Positions 44,995 to 57,509 of a DNA stretch of 64,000 nt are shown piece by piece (positions within the stretch are counted from its first letter, which is position 1; each line of letters opens with the position of its first letter). The stretch comes from Hippasteria phrygiana (taxonomy: Eukaryota; Echinodermata; Asteroidea; Valvatida; Goniasteridae). The position numbers were made by a program, and so were the translations under genes. The DNA lies in NCBI GenBank assembly GCA_037893225.1, contig JAZGUH010000615.1, positions 124,001-188,000 on the forward strand. Direction: 5' to 3'. The notes under the pieces are model-generated. The model had not been told where the DNA came from and made no database searches. It was given only the letters and a program-made list of their open reading frames with translations.

Positions 44995-45165
44995 TACCCT
45001 ACAGGTCTGAAAATTGGGATAATTTCTCTGCCACATCTTAAAGATCCCGGGCCCAGGAAAACCATAGGGGTGGTAGGGTTGGCAATTCAAAATGTCGCCA
45101 ACCCTACCACCTCTGATCGTAACCCCTTGCCTAGAGTGGCTTTTAGCCCCGTATTGGGTGGTTCT
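44995..45165. repeat. Dispersed repeat, AAAAGCCACTC family, copy 3
   Basis: In reverse order relative to 7410: CAGGTCTGAAAATTGGGATA, GGGCCCAGGAAAACC, GGTGGTAGGGTTGGC, and GAGTGGCTTTTAGCC with CGTATTGGGTGG. Two GGTRGGGTTGGC / GCCAACCCTACC halves inside form a local inverted repeat. Confidence 0.75.
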
Positions 45166-46681
45166 AAAAAGGGGGATAATGATGAAGTTTATCCAATTGG
45201 TTAATTTGCATTTACGTTTTATAATTCTAAAAACATCAGCAATAGGATCTCAAGTAGGATTCTAAAAAAACTGATCTGCTAGGCCGCAATACATCCCATT
45301 TTAAGCTGTTGTTTCGTGCAACAATGCTGGGGACAACTTAATTCATAGCTGATAATTCGTGACTCGCTAGGCGCAATACGCACGCTCAAAAGGTTTTTTC
45401 CCATATGAGTCCATAATTTGCTGCATGCGCGTATACTCTCAGCCGAACATCGACAAGACATATACGATCTTTGTGTATACCAAGTGATTCAGACACAGCC
45501 GCAAATAGCACCAGCGACTTAAAACTCGGCGTCGTCCGTACCGCTCTTGCCAAGGAACAAAATGTACGTGTGCGGACGGACTTAAAAATGCGGAGTCACA
45601 CAAAAAAATCATAGCGGGCAAACGAAAAGCGTGCAAAACAGCGAAAATTTCACATGCCCGATTATTATGGTCGGATTCCACAAAATCCGTATTTTTAAAC
45701 CCAAATCCGTACTGGTTGGCAGCTCTGGATTAACAATCGTGTACACTACCTTTAAGTCCCGGCATTAGGTCAACCCGCATTGTGCCAACCCACTAACAAG
45801 ATGATGTGAAGGGCTCTACAGTGAGTGTGGAACATCAAAAAGCCCCTTTGCTCTGAAAAATAGCGGGGGACGTCCCAAGAAAGAAACCTGCCGTGCCATT
45901 GTGGCGGCATTTTATTTTAAGATGCGGAGAACTGTTTGGTTTACAAAATGGTTTCACCATTGGTGGGGGTGTAAAGAGGGCCCCCACGGAGGTACACCTT
46001 TGTGGTAAGATTTCGGCAACTCTGAATACACCTGAATACACTGTTATTGTATGGGCCTATAAAAAGATTACTTGTGGTCCATTATATGCTATGTGGTATG
46101 GTTTTGAGAAAAAAAAAGGCTTGAATGTAGCAAAGTGTGCTTTTGCTCCAGTGACACAGTGACCTCTTCGCTGGGTATGAATTACCGTTTATACCAGTAC
46201 AATAAATCACACATTATTGCTCAATGCAAATTTACTTGAAATGAAATTTAAGATCTGACAAGCCCCTACGAGTGTGTACTGTATGGTGGATAAGTGTTGA
46301 TGCAGCAAGAAGGAATGTGATGCAGCACTGACTACATCTGGAGGGGTGGAGTGGGGATACAGAAAAAGCTGCGAGGGCCTGAGAAAACTTTCTCAAGCCC
46401 GATGAGTCTCATAGTTTGTACCGGAGTATACAATGTAGCTGATACTGGAAATGCTTCTGAAATCACAGTTCACATCTTGCGATCAAATTGGTGAAGTCCT
46501 TTGGAAATGCATGTAAAACTGTGCCGAAACAGAAATGAGTACTATCGCTGTATTTTGACAGAGTATCAGATTTCTCAAGAATCCATTGATAGAAGACTTG
46601 TTGGTGGCAGAGGTACCGGTCATTTTTCTTGTTTCAGATGTTGCACACTCTGCATACAATTATAACTATTAAAAGTGAAAA
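45166..46681. other. Sequence without recognised genes
   Basis: Minus frames at 45279-45681 (60 and 80 codons) and a plus frame at 45893 (89 codons) have no recognised domain. No repeat ends identified. Confidence 0.42.
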
Positions 46682-46890
46682 AAAAAAACTGGCAGGAGCG
46701 GGATTCGAACCTGCAACGTCCGGAAACAATTTCCGTCGCTCTACCAACTGAGGCTAGCGGTCTCCCACATTGTCAGTGTCTCTATTCGTGGGCGCTGGTC
46801 AGACGTCATAAACTCATAAATGCCATTATAGCCAGAGATCATGCACAATTTTACGATACAACCTGGCAAGCGACATTGTGGGGATCACTC
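46682..46890 (-). mobile_element. SINE, minus orientation, with long 3' region
   Basis: ACTGGCAGGAGCGGGATTCG and AACCTGCAACGTCCGG complement a perfect B box; CTCTACCAACTGAGG complements the A box. It continues into TCATAAACTCATAAATGCC and TATAGCCAGAGATCATGC, which match the region after the head at 59725-59950. Strongest head-plus-extension copy on the minus strand. Confidence 0.82.
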
Positions 46891-48790
46891 AATGAGGATA
46901 CGACTTTTTAACTCAAATGTGATTGGACAGCATTCCACAAGCTACATTCACGAGATGCACATGATAGGTCAATTATGACAGCATTCAGAAAAATGTGCTT
47001 TTTTAAATCAGAAACTAAACTTGAAACATGATTCAAAATCCCTTCCCTTATCCCTTCTCTTTTAAGAAACACAATCGCTTTGTAGCTTACTCTCATGACA
47101 CATATCCTTCTCACCCCCACTCAAGTCTCAACCGACCCCCCCCCCCCCCCCACCCGATACATAATGCAGCGGTACCTTGAAAATCCAGCTTCATAATTTT
47201 ACACTTCCATACTATAATATGCATTTTGCAACAGGAACATTTGGGACAGGTGTTGCGCTAGCGGAGAACTTTTTTGGGGCTCAGCTGCTACAAACTCATC
47301 ATCGTCCAAAACCAATCACGTCCCGCAAACCGACTAGACACCTCAGCTTTCACTAATAATCTTCACTTCAGGAAGCGTCAACATGCAGAAATCTACAGAT
47401 TTTGTATGACACGATGTCCGACTGGGGAAAGCCTTATCTCTTTCCTGCAACAGTGCCGGTCCCGAAGGAGACGACAAACCTGTGCGGGTTCCATCACTGC
47501 GTCACTCTCCAACGCTTCCGTAGACGGAGTTGGAGAGGCATCATTTGTCGCTCTGATGCACGGCTACACTTGTCTCCCAATCCCCTTTACTGTACAGCTG
47601 TGTCACTTGTGTTGTGAGTAACGCCTCGCAGCTCAACCGACTGACCTATCATTGATTCTGAAATACAAGTGTGAGTCACGTGTCGTTCAGTCTGGGAGGG
47701 GGAGGGGGGGGGGGGGGCGGGGAGGAGAGAATTAAAAAACTGGGCATGGCGCCAGGGTGGGTGAAATAAGGGAAACAGGGGTGTGCTTGCGGCAAATTTT
47801 CGCTCCCAATACGGCACAGCATGTTCATTGACACATTCATAGCAGTGTAAATGTTTAGTTTCGCTTCCCTTAAAATGATACACAACATGAATGGTTTGAA
47901 TTTATTTACAAGTCTCTGGATGCTTGGTTATATGGGGGAAAGTTTTATGCAACCACATTCTTGGATTATTGGCACTCAATAACTTGAATTGGAATCCTTG
48001 ACCATGCAACCTCAGCCACCAAATAAAACTTCACTCATAAACAAAACACAGAACACATTTTTCACAAGAAATCAAAATGCACTTCCGCTGGACAAAACAG
48101 ACACATATTTATATCGAATGGGAAAACCATTAACGCCTTCTTGGGCTAGAGGCTAAATAGTTGTGACTGGGAAATTTAACCATTTGACCCGCTGTCCTCC
48201 TCTCAATAACAGGCAAAGCTCTAGGGGCACTTCTAGGTACCAGACACAAGTTTGACTGGGTTTGTTTTTGGTAAAGATATCTCTAACGCTGCACGCGCCG
48301 TCTCGCCACATTTCTAAGGGGAATACTGGAATGGTAGAAATGACCGTTTCTTTTGAGGTAGTCAACAAGTTGACAGTGATGAGAATCATTCTATTAACAA
48401 AAGGGTTAAAATGACATCAATCTGCTCTTTTTGAGAAAATGTGTTCGTAATCACAATTCATGACCTTGGCAGTAAATTGATTTGTATAAATGGGGCAATC
48501 ACATTCGGTGGACAAATGCACCAACAGGTGAGTCAAGCAACAGATATGTTAAAGAGGAAGTTGATTGTAGAGAGAACTCTGTATTATTTTGTTCAGGTTC
48601 AGGAGGAATCGGGCCGTAATCTGCGGGTAGCACACCCTAATATTTCTGGCCTCGCTCGCTGCGAGGGAGTCGCTGACAGATATTTCTGGCCTCGCTCGAG
48701 TGCGTGTTTATCAGTCATCCATTCCGAATACCGCAAAAACTTTGCGTGTATACACACGTCATCCGACGCGAACTGGTTAAGGGACACTTC
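46891..48790. other. Sequence with possible TTAA-ended element and short direct repeat
   Basis: A possible TTAA-ended element spans roughly 48177-48410 (TTTAACCATTTGACCCGC to ACAAAAGGGTTAA), but no relative was found. ATATTTCTGGCCTCGCTCG repeats at 48640 and 48680 with a 40-bp period. C and G runs lie near 47136 and 47702. A 115-codon plus frame at 47274 has no recognised family. Confidence 0.45.
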
Positions 48791-49099
48791 AATAAAACAG
48801 GCAATTATTTCTACCATGAAATCATTTTTAAAAAGTTACTTTTGAGAGCTGGTTTTGTCGAGTCCTGTCTAGCCCGCTGGTGCCATTTTCCTACTAAAAT
48901 GTCAGAGCTACGGGCAGCAAACAAAGTCCCTTTTTGTGCCTTGTGCTGGACACAAAAGCCAGGTCATTTTGTGATGTCAGATTGGTTTGCTGATCACAAA
49001 AGACAAATGGCACCAGCGGGCTAGACAGGACTTGATAAAACAGCTCTGAAAATGTAACTTTTTATTATTTTCATGGCAGAAATAACTGCCGGTTTTATT
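48791..49099. mobile_element. Foldback MITE with arms of about 100 bp
   Basis: AATAAAACAGGCAATTATTT at the left pairs with AAATAACTGCCGGTTTTATT at the right. The pairing continues inward through TCGAGTCCTGTCTAGCCCGC and its complement GCGGGCTAGACAGGACTTG. The loop of about 100 nt includes GTGCTGGACACAAAAGCC. Arm identity is around 85-90 percent by eye. Non-coding. Confidence 0.88.
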
Positions 49100-50332
49100 G
49101 TAATAGAACTGAATCTATGCAAAACTACAACATGATGCACATTTTTCTCTTAGCAATCAGGTGCTTTTATAATGGCAAAAAAACAAAACACCTGTTTTTG
49201 CCTTTGAGTAAAAACTTTGCTTAAGTTTGAAATGTTAGGCCAGCTAATTTTGTTGATTTGTATATTTCAGGTCCATCCAGTCAGTTAGCAGATTGCAGCA
49301 GTTTAATTCATTCTCATAATTTGTTTAGCTTAGCATACTTAACATATGCCATAAAGTTAAAGATGTTTGCAACAACTTTAACGCAGAGTCCAGCACTACA
49401 GACCAACTGACATACTTCAACTGGCCAAAAACCCATTGCAAAGTACACACGTGGCCTATTTATCAGCAAAGTTAACCTTACCAATGAGAGGGGACAATTT
49501 GATTTGCACAGAACTCCCACACGCGCAGTTTGCAGCCCGGCCAAGCCCTAGAAAAAAATGTAACTGGGCTGCGAGGGATCGTTTGCATCCCATGCAGTTT
49601 TTCCGGACAAATCAAACCCAAACCTAAACCATAAATCCAGTATGGTTTCTGATCAAACTCCTTCTCCAAGTTTTCTAAAAATTGTGGCATCTTCGACCAA
49701 CCTGAACATGGGAAAAAACTCAATAGTCGACTTTCTTCAATAGTCATCACTTCTTTGTTTTTTGGTTAACTTTTTAAGGAAATCAAATGGCAAAGGGCTC
49801 CCTTCAATAGCCCCTTTTTCCTGAACATTTTAAGGAAATCAAACAGCATGCCTGAACCATAAATCCACTTTTGTTTCCGATCGATTTCACCTCATGTAAG
49901 CTGAAACCATCAAATGTGGTCCAGGACAGGCTGGGCCCAGCCCCACAAGGTAATCAACATGTTGCCAAGTGGGCCCTCAGTCTAACACACACCTGTTCAG
50001 CTAGCTACAGCAAGTTCACGACCTAGAATGTAGTCAAGAGGGATTTTTGGAAGGCTTTTCAAAAAAAATCTAGGCATTTCAGACATTTTTACTGTCTTTT
50101 CTAGCCGTGTGGAAGACAATCGCAGCTGTATGGTTAAACCAAACAGGTTTGTACCTATTGGCCAATCTCAAGGAGTTGCCTAACACAAAAGTTGGCTTAG
50201 TACAGAAATACCGTGCTTAGGAAAAAACAGGTTACCAGCCAAAATAGCATGTGCTATGCTGTTTGTCACTGGTTGTCGGCTGTTTTTTGTCGACCAATAA
50301 TTTGTGCTTAGCGGCTCCATTGAATAAGCCAG
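49100..50332. other. Sequence without recognised features
   Basis: Minus frames at 49314-49750 are short and unassigned. A word, CATAAATCCA, recurs near 49630 and 49858. No exon or repeat end recognised. Confidence 0.42.
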
Positions 50333-50529
50333 TTCGGTATTTCAACTGTGCATGTGCACAATGACATGGCCCGCGTGACCTAACGCGTGCGTGTGAACGC
50401 AAAAGGTGGTCGCACAAGGCGCACGTGTTCAATTCAATCAGAATGGACGTTCGCGTAACATACGTGACATTACGTCAGCAATTTTATCCCGAATAACCTT
50501 TGACCTTTGAGATACCGAACTGGCTTATT
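50333..50529. mobile_element. MITE with AATAAGCCAG ends and a DR1-like word, copy 2
   Basis: AATAAGCCAGTTCGGTATTT at the left and the complement of AATAAGCCAGTTCGGTATCT at the right. The interior has CATGTGCACAATGACATGGC and GGTGGTCGCACAAGGCGCAC. The DR1-like word TAACCTTTGACCTTTGA is at 50494-50510, in the same place relative to the right end as in 6248-6556. Shorter by about 110 bp than that copy. Confidence 0.84.
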
Positions 50530-52587
50530 GGGCCAAGGGTTTTGTCCCTGTATTTCATACAATGTAATGCCTACACTGGAAACAATTTTGATATGGAATA
50601 TCAACATGATTTGTTATTTCTTTTTGGCCTGGTTTACAACCTGCTCAATGCAAAGTATTGCACTGACAAGATTTCATGTCAAGCAAAAATCAGGTGAGTA
50701 CCACTTGCACGCTGTATACATGTAATCTCAGGTTCTTTTTTGGTTGGTAACCGGTCGGTGAAACTTTCTGTGCTTTCAAACCATTAGATGACAGCAACTC
50801 CACATTTCAGTTACTGCACAGCAAAGGAACTTTTATAGATTTATTGTCACCTCAAAAATGATTATTTTTTTACAAAGTATCTCCAATGTAGGCCAAGATT
50901 AATCAGTCGTATTAGGGTACCCGACAGTCACAGTGCAAACTTATCTTTTTAAAACTTTTCACACCAATCTACGCTCATGTACTTTTTATCAAGCCGGTTT
51001 TATTTCACGGCGGAATTATATCCGATGGCATGTGAAAGTGCAACCGACCTGATAAACTATTTTGTCATGATTGTACAATCGATTAAGTGGCACACATTCT
51101 TTTTCTTTAAGAGTTGGAAGAGGTCAGCAAGAGTTCAGAAAATCACAACTTGCCGGGCTTAGATTTGGACAAGGGGTGGAGTTTACCACTTTGTTCTTGA
51201 CAAACTTTTTTAGAGGTTGGACAACATTTTCGAGTGGGACATTTTTGTGGAAAGGGCTGGTTTAGCGGGGCAGGGCAATATCATGGTGGTATGCTCTTGA
51301 AAAACAAGAAGGCCTTGATAGAAACGCTAAATCAAAAACCGACTTCTACAAAATCTCAGTACACCACCACCCCTGCAAAAATGGTAACGCATACTCTGTG
51401 ACAACACCTAACCCCACCCCCCCCCCCCTTCAATTTGACACCACCCAAAACTGGTTCAATTTCATTATCATCTGACATTCTGTCTGTATCAACCAGACTG
51501 ATATCTTGAGCATTCGAGATGCCAATCTAGTCCGAGATCGTGCAAATATGTGCATGTACCCAAGGCTTGTTATTCTTGTTGATCGAGAGAGAAAAAAAGA
51601 GAGATAAAAACTGTCTCTTTGGGTGAAAGAGGGATGGGAGAAGGGGAAGACTTTAATGGGTTTCCGTGGGGTCGGGCAGGGAGGGGGTGGGACTGGGATT
51701 TTCCTACCATCTCTAAAATTGAACATTTCTTCAGTGTCTTCCCTGCACAGGTTTCTTCAGGCTTTTTAGCTACAGTGCACTTTTGAGAAATCCTTGGTTT
51801 CATTCCCAGAAAGAAGTCAAATAAACAAAAATAAATTTATTGGGGAGGTGTCGCAACCAAAGCCCCTCCCCTTTTACATACAACGCTGTTGTTGACAATC
51901 CGATACATAAGCGAGAATAATTTTATTTGGGAGATGTGGCACCAGAAACCACTCCCCCTTTTTCACATAACCTTATCCTTGACAACCCGAATGGTATACA
52001 GTCGAGAATAACGTTATTTGACACAAGTCGCATACAATGTTCGACCCACACTGAATTCCACCCCCTGGCCTGCAAAGACATTAAACATTCTTCATTTCTA
52101 TACATTAAACATTCCTCATTACACCCCTTAAAAATGGCATTTATAGCAATCACTGTGTTCGATTCCTCCCAATTAGACAATCAAATATCTAAATTGGTCT
52201 GAAACAGTCAAACATTATCAGGAACATGAATAAATCACTGAACATACGACCCCAGACCACCCATTCGGTGTTCCTGGTGCTGTGAGAGCTTGCTACATTG
52301 GTACCTGTGCACTGTAACTCATTGGAGGACTAACACCTGTGATTGGTGAGGAGGTGACAAGTGGTTGAACAACAGGAAAGTCAACAAGTTCGGAAGTGGG
52401 GCACTGACATACATGCATCCAGCCCAGGGTTTACTGAAGGAGGCCATGACTGGAATGCTGTATGCCATTATTAGCATTGAACTCTTTCCTGCAAAACGCA
52501 CCGAGGCCAACAGCTCCAGAATCTTTCCAATGGGTCATGTTTTTTATTGACCAACCTCTGCCCAGTAAAACTGATCAAGTTTAACCC
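50530..52587. other. Sequence without recognised genes
   Basis: Includes a C run near 51414 and an A/G-rich stretch near 51585-51610. A repeated pair of similar phrases (GGGAGGTGTCGCAACC near 51845 and GGGAGATGTGGCACC near 51931) suggests a diverged tandem duplication of about 85 bp. No exon recognised. Confidence 0.45.
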
Positions 52588-52845
52588 CAGGGGTGAGATT
52601 GGCCAGAAATAAAAAATCCACAAAATCTACGAAAAATCCACGAAAAATCCACGAGGACCCTAGATTTGTATTTGCCTAAAAGGCACCCCCTTAAAATATC
52701 TATTTATATCCACTTTTACAGGTTAAAACACCTTTAGGACAACACCTCTGGAATTCCAGATTCCAAAAGAGATTCTTTAAAAAAAATCTGAAATCACGAC
52801 AAAAAATCCTGAAATCAGGAAAAATCCTGACAAATCTCACCCCTG
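52588..52845. mobile_element. MITE with CAGGGGTGAGATT ends
   Basis: CAGGGGTGAGATTGGCC at the left pairs with AATCTCACCCCTG at the right. It contains four ATCCACGA-type units and the shared core CACCCCCTTAAAATATC and AAAAGAGATTCTTTAAA. This copy defines the ends of the family at 7122 and 32930. It touches the TTAA-ended element that starts at 52846. Confidence 0.82.
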
Positions 52846-53174
52846 TAACCCGTTCTGTCCAGCTGTTATTAATGGGGTGCTGGGGCTGGTGCAGCCAAGC
52901 GTTATGCACACAATAGGAAAACAATGCATTGAATACATGCAGCAATGCGCATAAGGACGACAACGGGCCAGGTGGTCTTTTTTAAACCAAAGCAACACAG
53001 GAAAGCCATAGCCACGGTTTTTATTAAAAGACCCCCTAGCTGGTAGACATCTATGGGCGCATTCTTGCACATACTCAATCTATTGTTTGCCTATTGTTTG
53101 CAATAAGCTTGGCTGCACAAGCCTGTATTGGCATACCAGCACCCCATTAATAACAGCCAGTCAGAAGAGGTTAA
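52846..53174. mobile_element. Compound piggyBac-like MITE with inverted arms
   Basis: TAACCCGTTCTGTCCAGCTG at the left and CAGTCAGAAGAGGTTAA at the right; inside, GTTATTAATGGGGTGCTGG pairs with CCAGCACCCCATTAATAAC. Each arm holds a copy of the family core: GCAGCCAAGCG at the left and CTTGGCTGCACAAGC at the right. Two family copies therefore lie head to head between a single pair of TTAA-type ends. Confidence 0.83.
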
Positions 53175-53904
53175 ACTGACTATACAGAATTAGTGAAATA
53201 TGAGGAGTTCACAAGAAGCACAAACAATAAACCAATTAAATCAATTTATGGCCACCAACCTATTGTTGAAGCTCATAGCTTTTTTTGGTTTAAATATGAC
53301 TACATACTAATCCATTATGTACACAAACACAGATGGTTTCCACCAATTAATAACTCGTTCTACATTTAGACAACCTGTTCAGGCTTAATCAACACAAGGG
53401 CATGTGATGAAGAAATCTGGCAGCGTACAGCTGAGCAGGGTCTATGGGGCTACTGTAGGACCAGGAAGGGAAAGCTTCAAACTCCTGCGGTTACGCTAAA
53501 TTATCCCGGGCGATCCCCCACCGTAGCTCAGCGCCGAACACCACGGTCTGACCCGGGTAATTCCCTTCTACGCTCTGGGCAGGATGGTAACCAGATGGTT
53601 TTAGAGCCCTGCATGCAAACATGTGGTCCTACCAGTCAAATGTTATTCACCAAATTCTTTGTGATTTTGGTTTGTATTCGGCGTGTAGGCTTTGCAGGTT
53701 GTTATATGGGCATTGAGGGTTTTAACTTCACCTGCAGATGTATACATACAAATGTATGGTCATTCATTAACATCGCTATAACTCCCTAGGGTGTGTGAAA
53801 AATCATATTGAAGTTGGAGGATTTGGGACCATTAGGGTTAACTGACTGTGTAAAACTTCTTTTTTAGTTGGTGCTCAAACCGAATCCCAACTGCCACTTG
53901 CCTT
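53175..53904. other. Sequence without recognised features
   Basis: Near 53790-53850 CTCCCTAGGGTGTGTG and TTAGGGTTAACTG resemble a block at 33930-33985. Otherwise nothing recognised. Confidence 0.42.
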
Positions 53905-54342
53905 TAGGGCTATTCATTTTCGAATAATTTAGTATTCTAATATTCAAAACTGGGTTTGACCGAATATTCAAATATTAGATACTCGCCGATCAAGTTTTTC
54001 AGTGCATGCCGCAGCGGTAAAAAAAACATTGCACGTAAAAGGACGCCGGTGTTTTACGTATGGTGATTGATATTATGGACCGTTCAAACAGCATTTTTTT
54101 TGCATGCCCCTGTTGTATCAAGGGTTATACGGACAGAAACAATAAACTTCCGTCCACAAAAAATTACGATTGACAAAAATGCGGCATTTGACACTGCTAA
54201 GCGCCGTAACTTTTCTATTAAAATAGCATCAGAGTCGTATCTGTACGTGCATATATATATCTTTTCGAATATTCTAACTGGCAAAATGGTATTTGAATAT
54301 TCGCTTGACGATCGAATATTCGGTATATTCGGGACAGCCCTA
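53905..54342. mobile_element. hAT-like MITE, copy 2
   Basis: Begins TAGGGCTATTCATTTTCGAA and ends ATATTCGGGACAGCCCTA. The flanking 8-mers are CTTGCCTT (53897-53904) and TTTGCCTT (54343-54350), a target duplication with one mismatch. Shares ACTGCTAAGCGCCGTAACTT and TCAGAGTCGTATCTGTACG with 4239-4780. Confidence 0.83.
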
Positions 54343-57055
54343 TTTGCCTTCAAACTCCACAGTTTAGAGGGTACAGAGGCCAGAGGATGTTGGGCTATGA
54401 TTTATTTTCACATTTGGTAATTTTGAAGTTTAGTTGTTTCCAATTATGTGGTTTTGGCCTTTTAAACAATCAATATTTCACAAAACCTTTATCATTGACG
54501 TATTGACGCAGCTGTGATGATACGACAAAAATCTGACAAAACTGATGGTTGGTGGCGCACACAGCTTTAATTAGTCAATACGTTAAGGGGTAGTGCTTAA
54601 TTGTCAGTCAATTAGCTACAAGTCAAGTTTACTAGACTATTCCATATGTTTGTGTCTCGTACACAGCATATACAAAATCAGTAAACCGCACTTGGACAAT
54701 TTGAAAATAGTTTTCACCCTCTACAAATTTTCTAGTTCAAAATGCCCAGTGACTTGGTATTTAGATATTGGGTCACACATTCATTTAAAAAATTGCCTGA
54801 ATACTTTTGAATACTTCAAAAATATTTGACGAGAACAAACAATTTATTTTGTGAAATAGTTTCCACCCTCACCACTTCCTATGAACTATGAAGTTACTAA
54901 CTACACTGTGCTGCAAGTAAATGATATTTCAATATTAGGTCACATAGAATGCATTTGTTACAAAATCTGCTTGAATACTTGACAGAAAGAAACTTCCAAC
55001 AGCCTACGAATTCCCACTGTGTGGCAAAATGACTCGTATTCGCAGACTAGTCACATATTTGTTTCTGATATAATTGACTTTTACTCGGCCGGAAATGACA
55101 TCCCATTTGCCAAAATCTGGGTTTACTCTTCACAGCCTGCTCCCACCAACTCCAATCATTTGTGAACACTAACCAATAAAAACAGAATCAGTGTGATAAA
55201 GTCAAGATTTGGAAACCAAACACGCTGAGAGTACAATCTCACACCGTCCTAGCACCCTCTCCCCTAAAAAAAAGAAAAGGGAAGGGCGTCGATCGCAAGA
55301 GTTGTCCAAACACCCCTCGTAGTGACAACTTTATGCACCATGTCCCACCAGCTCAAACCACCTGTTCTGTTCTAAGGCACAGCCCCTCTAAAACAAACAA
55401 TGCCAAATGCGGGAAAATGCACACTCCAGCGCCGGATTGCCCAACAGCGGTTGGATCTATTTTCCTTATTTGACACAAAACAAACAATGCCCGTGGTACT
55501 GATTGGGACGACTCAACACCTTGCGCTTCTAGCTCCAGCTCCGCGCTCCACCCGCGGACTGGGTGACCAATTTCGTTTCATAAACCAAAATATTGTTTCA
55601 AATGAAAATACCCCACTTGTCTGCAGGCTCGTTTCAATTGCATGGGTAAATATTATGATTTGGTCCAATCTGCACCTCCTTGCAACATTCCTCATCATGT
55701 TGTGTGCTGAGTTATGGCCCTCCGCCCTGGAAAACTTAAGGACCTGGTAATGTTAACCAAAATATCGCTGACATTTTTTCTGACACCAATTTCTGGGGTG
55801 TTATTCTAACTGCAGGCTGAGTACACATGGCACGCTGCGACTAGTGTTCTTGTTGTGTTCCCACATGAGGTGCCCTGCTGTTTGTTTGTTTGTGTGTCTG
55901 TCCATCTTTCTGTTGGTGCGTTAGAGACTAGTGGCGGATTCTGAATATATTGGGCTTGTTCGCGGGATGGTTAAACTTGCCAGATACGCTTCAACGCAAT
56001 TGCAATGTGTTTCTTGATAATGGTATCAGGTTTGTTGGTACTCCGCCCAATTTTGTTTTTCTATTATTATTATTGGGTGTGTGTCCGAGTTGTCCAAACA
56101 AAAGATGTCCAAATAAAAGATGTCCACACAATGCAGGATTTCAAGACGTTGTGTGGACATCACATTTTTCACTTTCTGAAAAGTTATCTTAGAGGCATTT
56201 CTAGGTTAGATTGTCTGTAGCAAAATAAAGTAGAACAGTCAAGGACATTACAGTTGAAATTTCATATCTAAAAAGTGTATGCAACAACTTGGGTGTGTGT
56301 GTGTTTTGGGGGATATGTGCTTTAGTTTTATTTTGCTTTTGAAAAAAAAAATGTCACCGAATACTACAAAATACTACTTGAGTAAACTGTAGTATGCAGT
56401 ACTTTTACTACACAGGCCTATGAGAATTGAGTAGTATTTTGTAGTACAGTGTACTGTACCCCATGTGAATGCCTGGGATGTTAGGGTTAATGTTTTTGGG
56501 GTGAGGTACACCACAGGGAGGAGGTTGTTCAAATTTGTTTCAAGTAGCTAAATTGAACCCTTCTCCCATCTCTTATAAAATCATCACAATTCCTCAACAT
56601 TTCCCAGACATTAATGACTTTTAGTGCAACTATCCCTACACGACCCTGTTCACATGAATCACGTTTAATAACCCTATCTACAACAATTTACTAACCACAG
56701 GGTGAATTCAGACACCTGCAACAGACCTTCCCCCTTACAAAAAGAGACCGAGGAAATTTATGGCCCAAATATTTCCGAACTTGTCTGCCCATCTGCCGTG
56801 ATGATCGCCCTGTCGATGCGACTCCTCGCTGTAAACCATGAACCCATCCTCGCGGCTTGTTTACAGCAGATGTCTACCTGTGAGGCATTCATGGCTGAGA
56901 GATTGACGATTGGTTTCAAACAAGCCTTTGTTCTCTAATACCGTCCTGCCGACACCTGCAAACCTTATTTAGCCTGGACCATGCTAAATCGGACAAGATC
57001 CAACAGGGGCAAAGTTTCAGAGTCAGATCTTGTTAACCTGAGCTACAAACAAAAG
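54343..57055. other. Sequence without recognised genes
   Basis: Two local structures: GATGTCCACACAA at 56119-56131 pairs exactly with 56149-56161 (17-nt loop), preceded by repeated AAAAGATGTCC words; and a 17-bp perfect inverted repeat TACTACAAAATACTACT at 56362-56378 with 56430-56446. Frames of up to 117 codons (55400-55750, 54067) match no family. Confidence 0.45.
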
Positions 57056-57509
57056 TAGGACTGTGCATCTGAACCTGGTACCCGAGTACCCGAGTACCCG
57101 ACCGCTAATGTCAGGAACCGGTTCCAGATTATGGAATCGAATACCCGTAACCGAATTAACATATAGTAATTTCTCAGACAATGAAAAAGACAGTTTTTGA
57201 ATTGTCATTTGCGGGAATTTTCAAAATGAAAACTATTTATGACGTTTATGACGCTTGCGAAAATGCCATTTACATTGTATACCGTAAGGGATAGAGCTCA
57301 CTTTACACACTTGCATCTTGCATCTTGCTGCATTGATGCACCGATGTGAAAGTATTAACGTGCGGACCTAGACACAAACGATATGAACAGCAATTTCCAA
57401 GATTGAATTTTGAATATTGGCTTTCTTTAATGGGGTACCTGGGTACATGTACCTGTGTTTTCCCAATCAAGTACCCAATTCCAGCACTACCCTTAAATGC
57501 ACAACCTTA
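57056..57509. mobile_element. hAT-like MITE, GGGTACCC family, copy 2
   Basis: Starts TAGGACTGTGCATCTGAACC and ends AAATGCACAACCTTA; the ends are inverted repeats of the TAGG-TGTGCAT type. ACCCGAGTACCCGAGTACCC is a triple repeat near the left end. AATGTCAGGAACCGGTTCC and TTATGACGCTTGCGAAAATG match 18415-18944. Target duplication not seen. Confidence 0.75.

Noticed and set aside
46675..46911. Frame starting MKKKNWQERDSNLQRPE
   Set aside because: This is the usual translation of a tRNA-derived SINE head in minus orientation; the same happens at 59757 and 44047.
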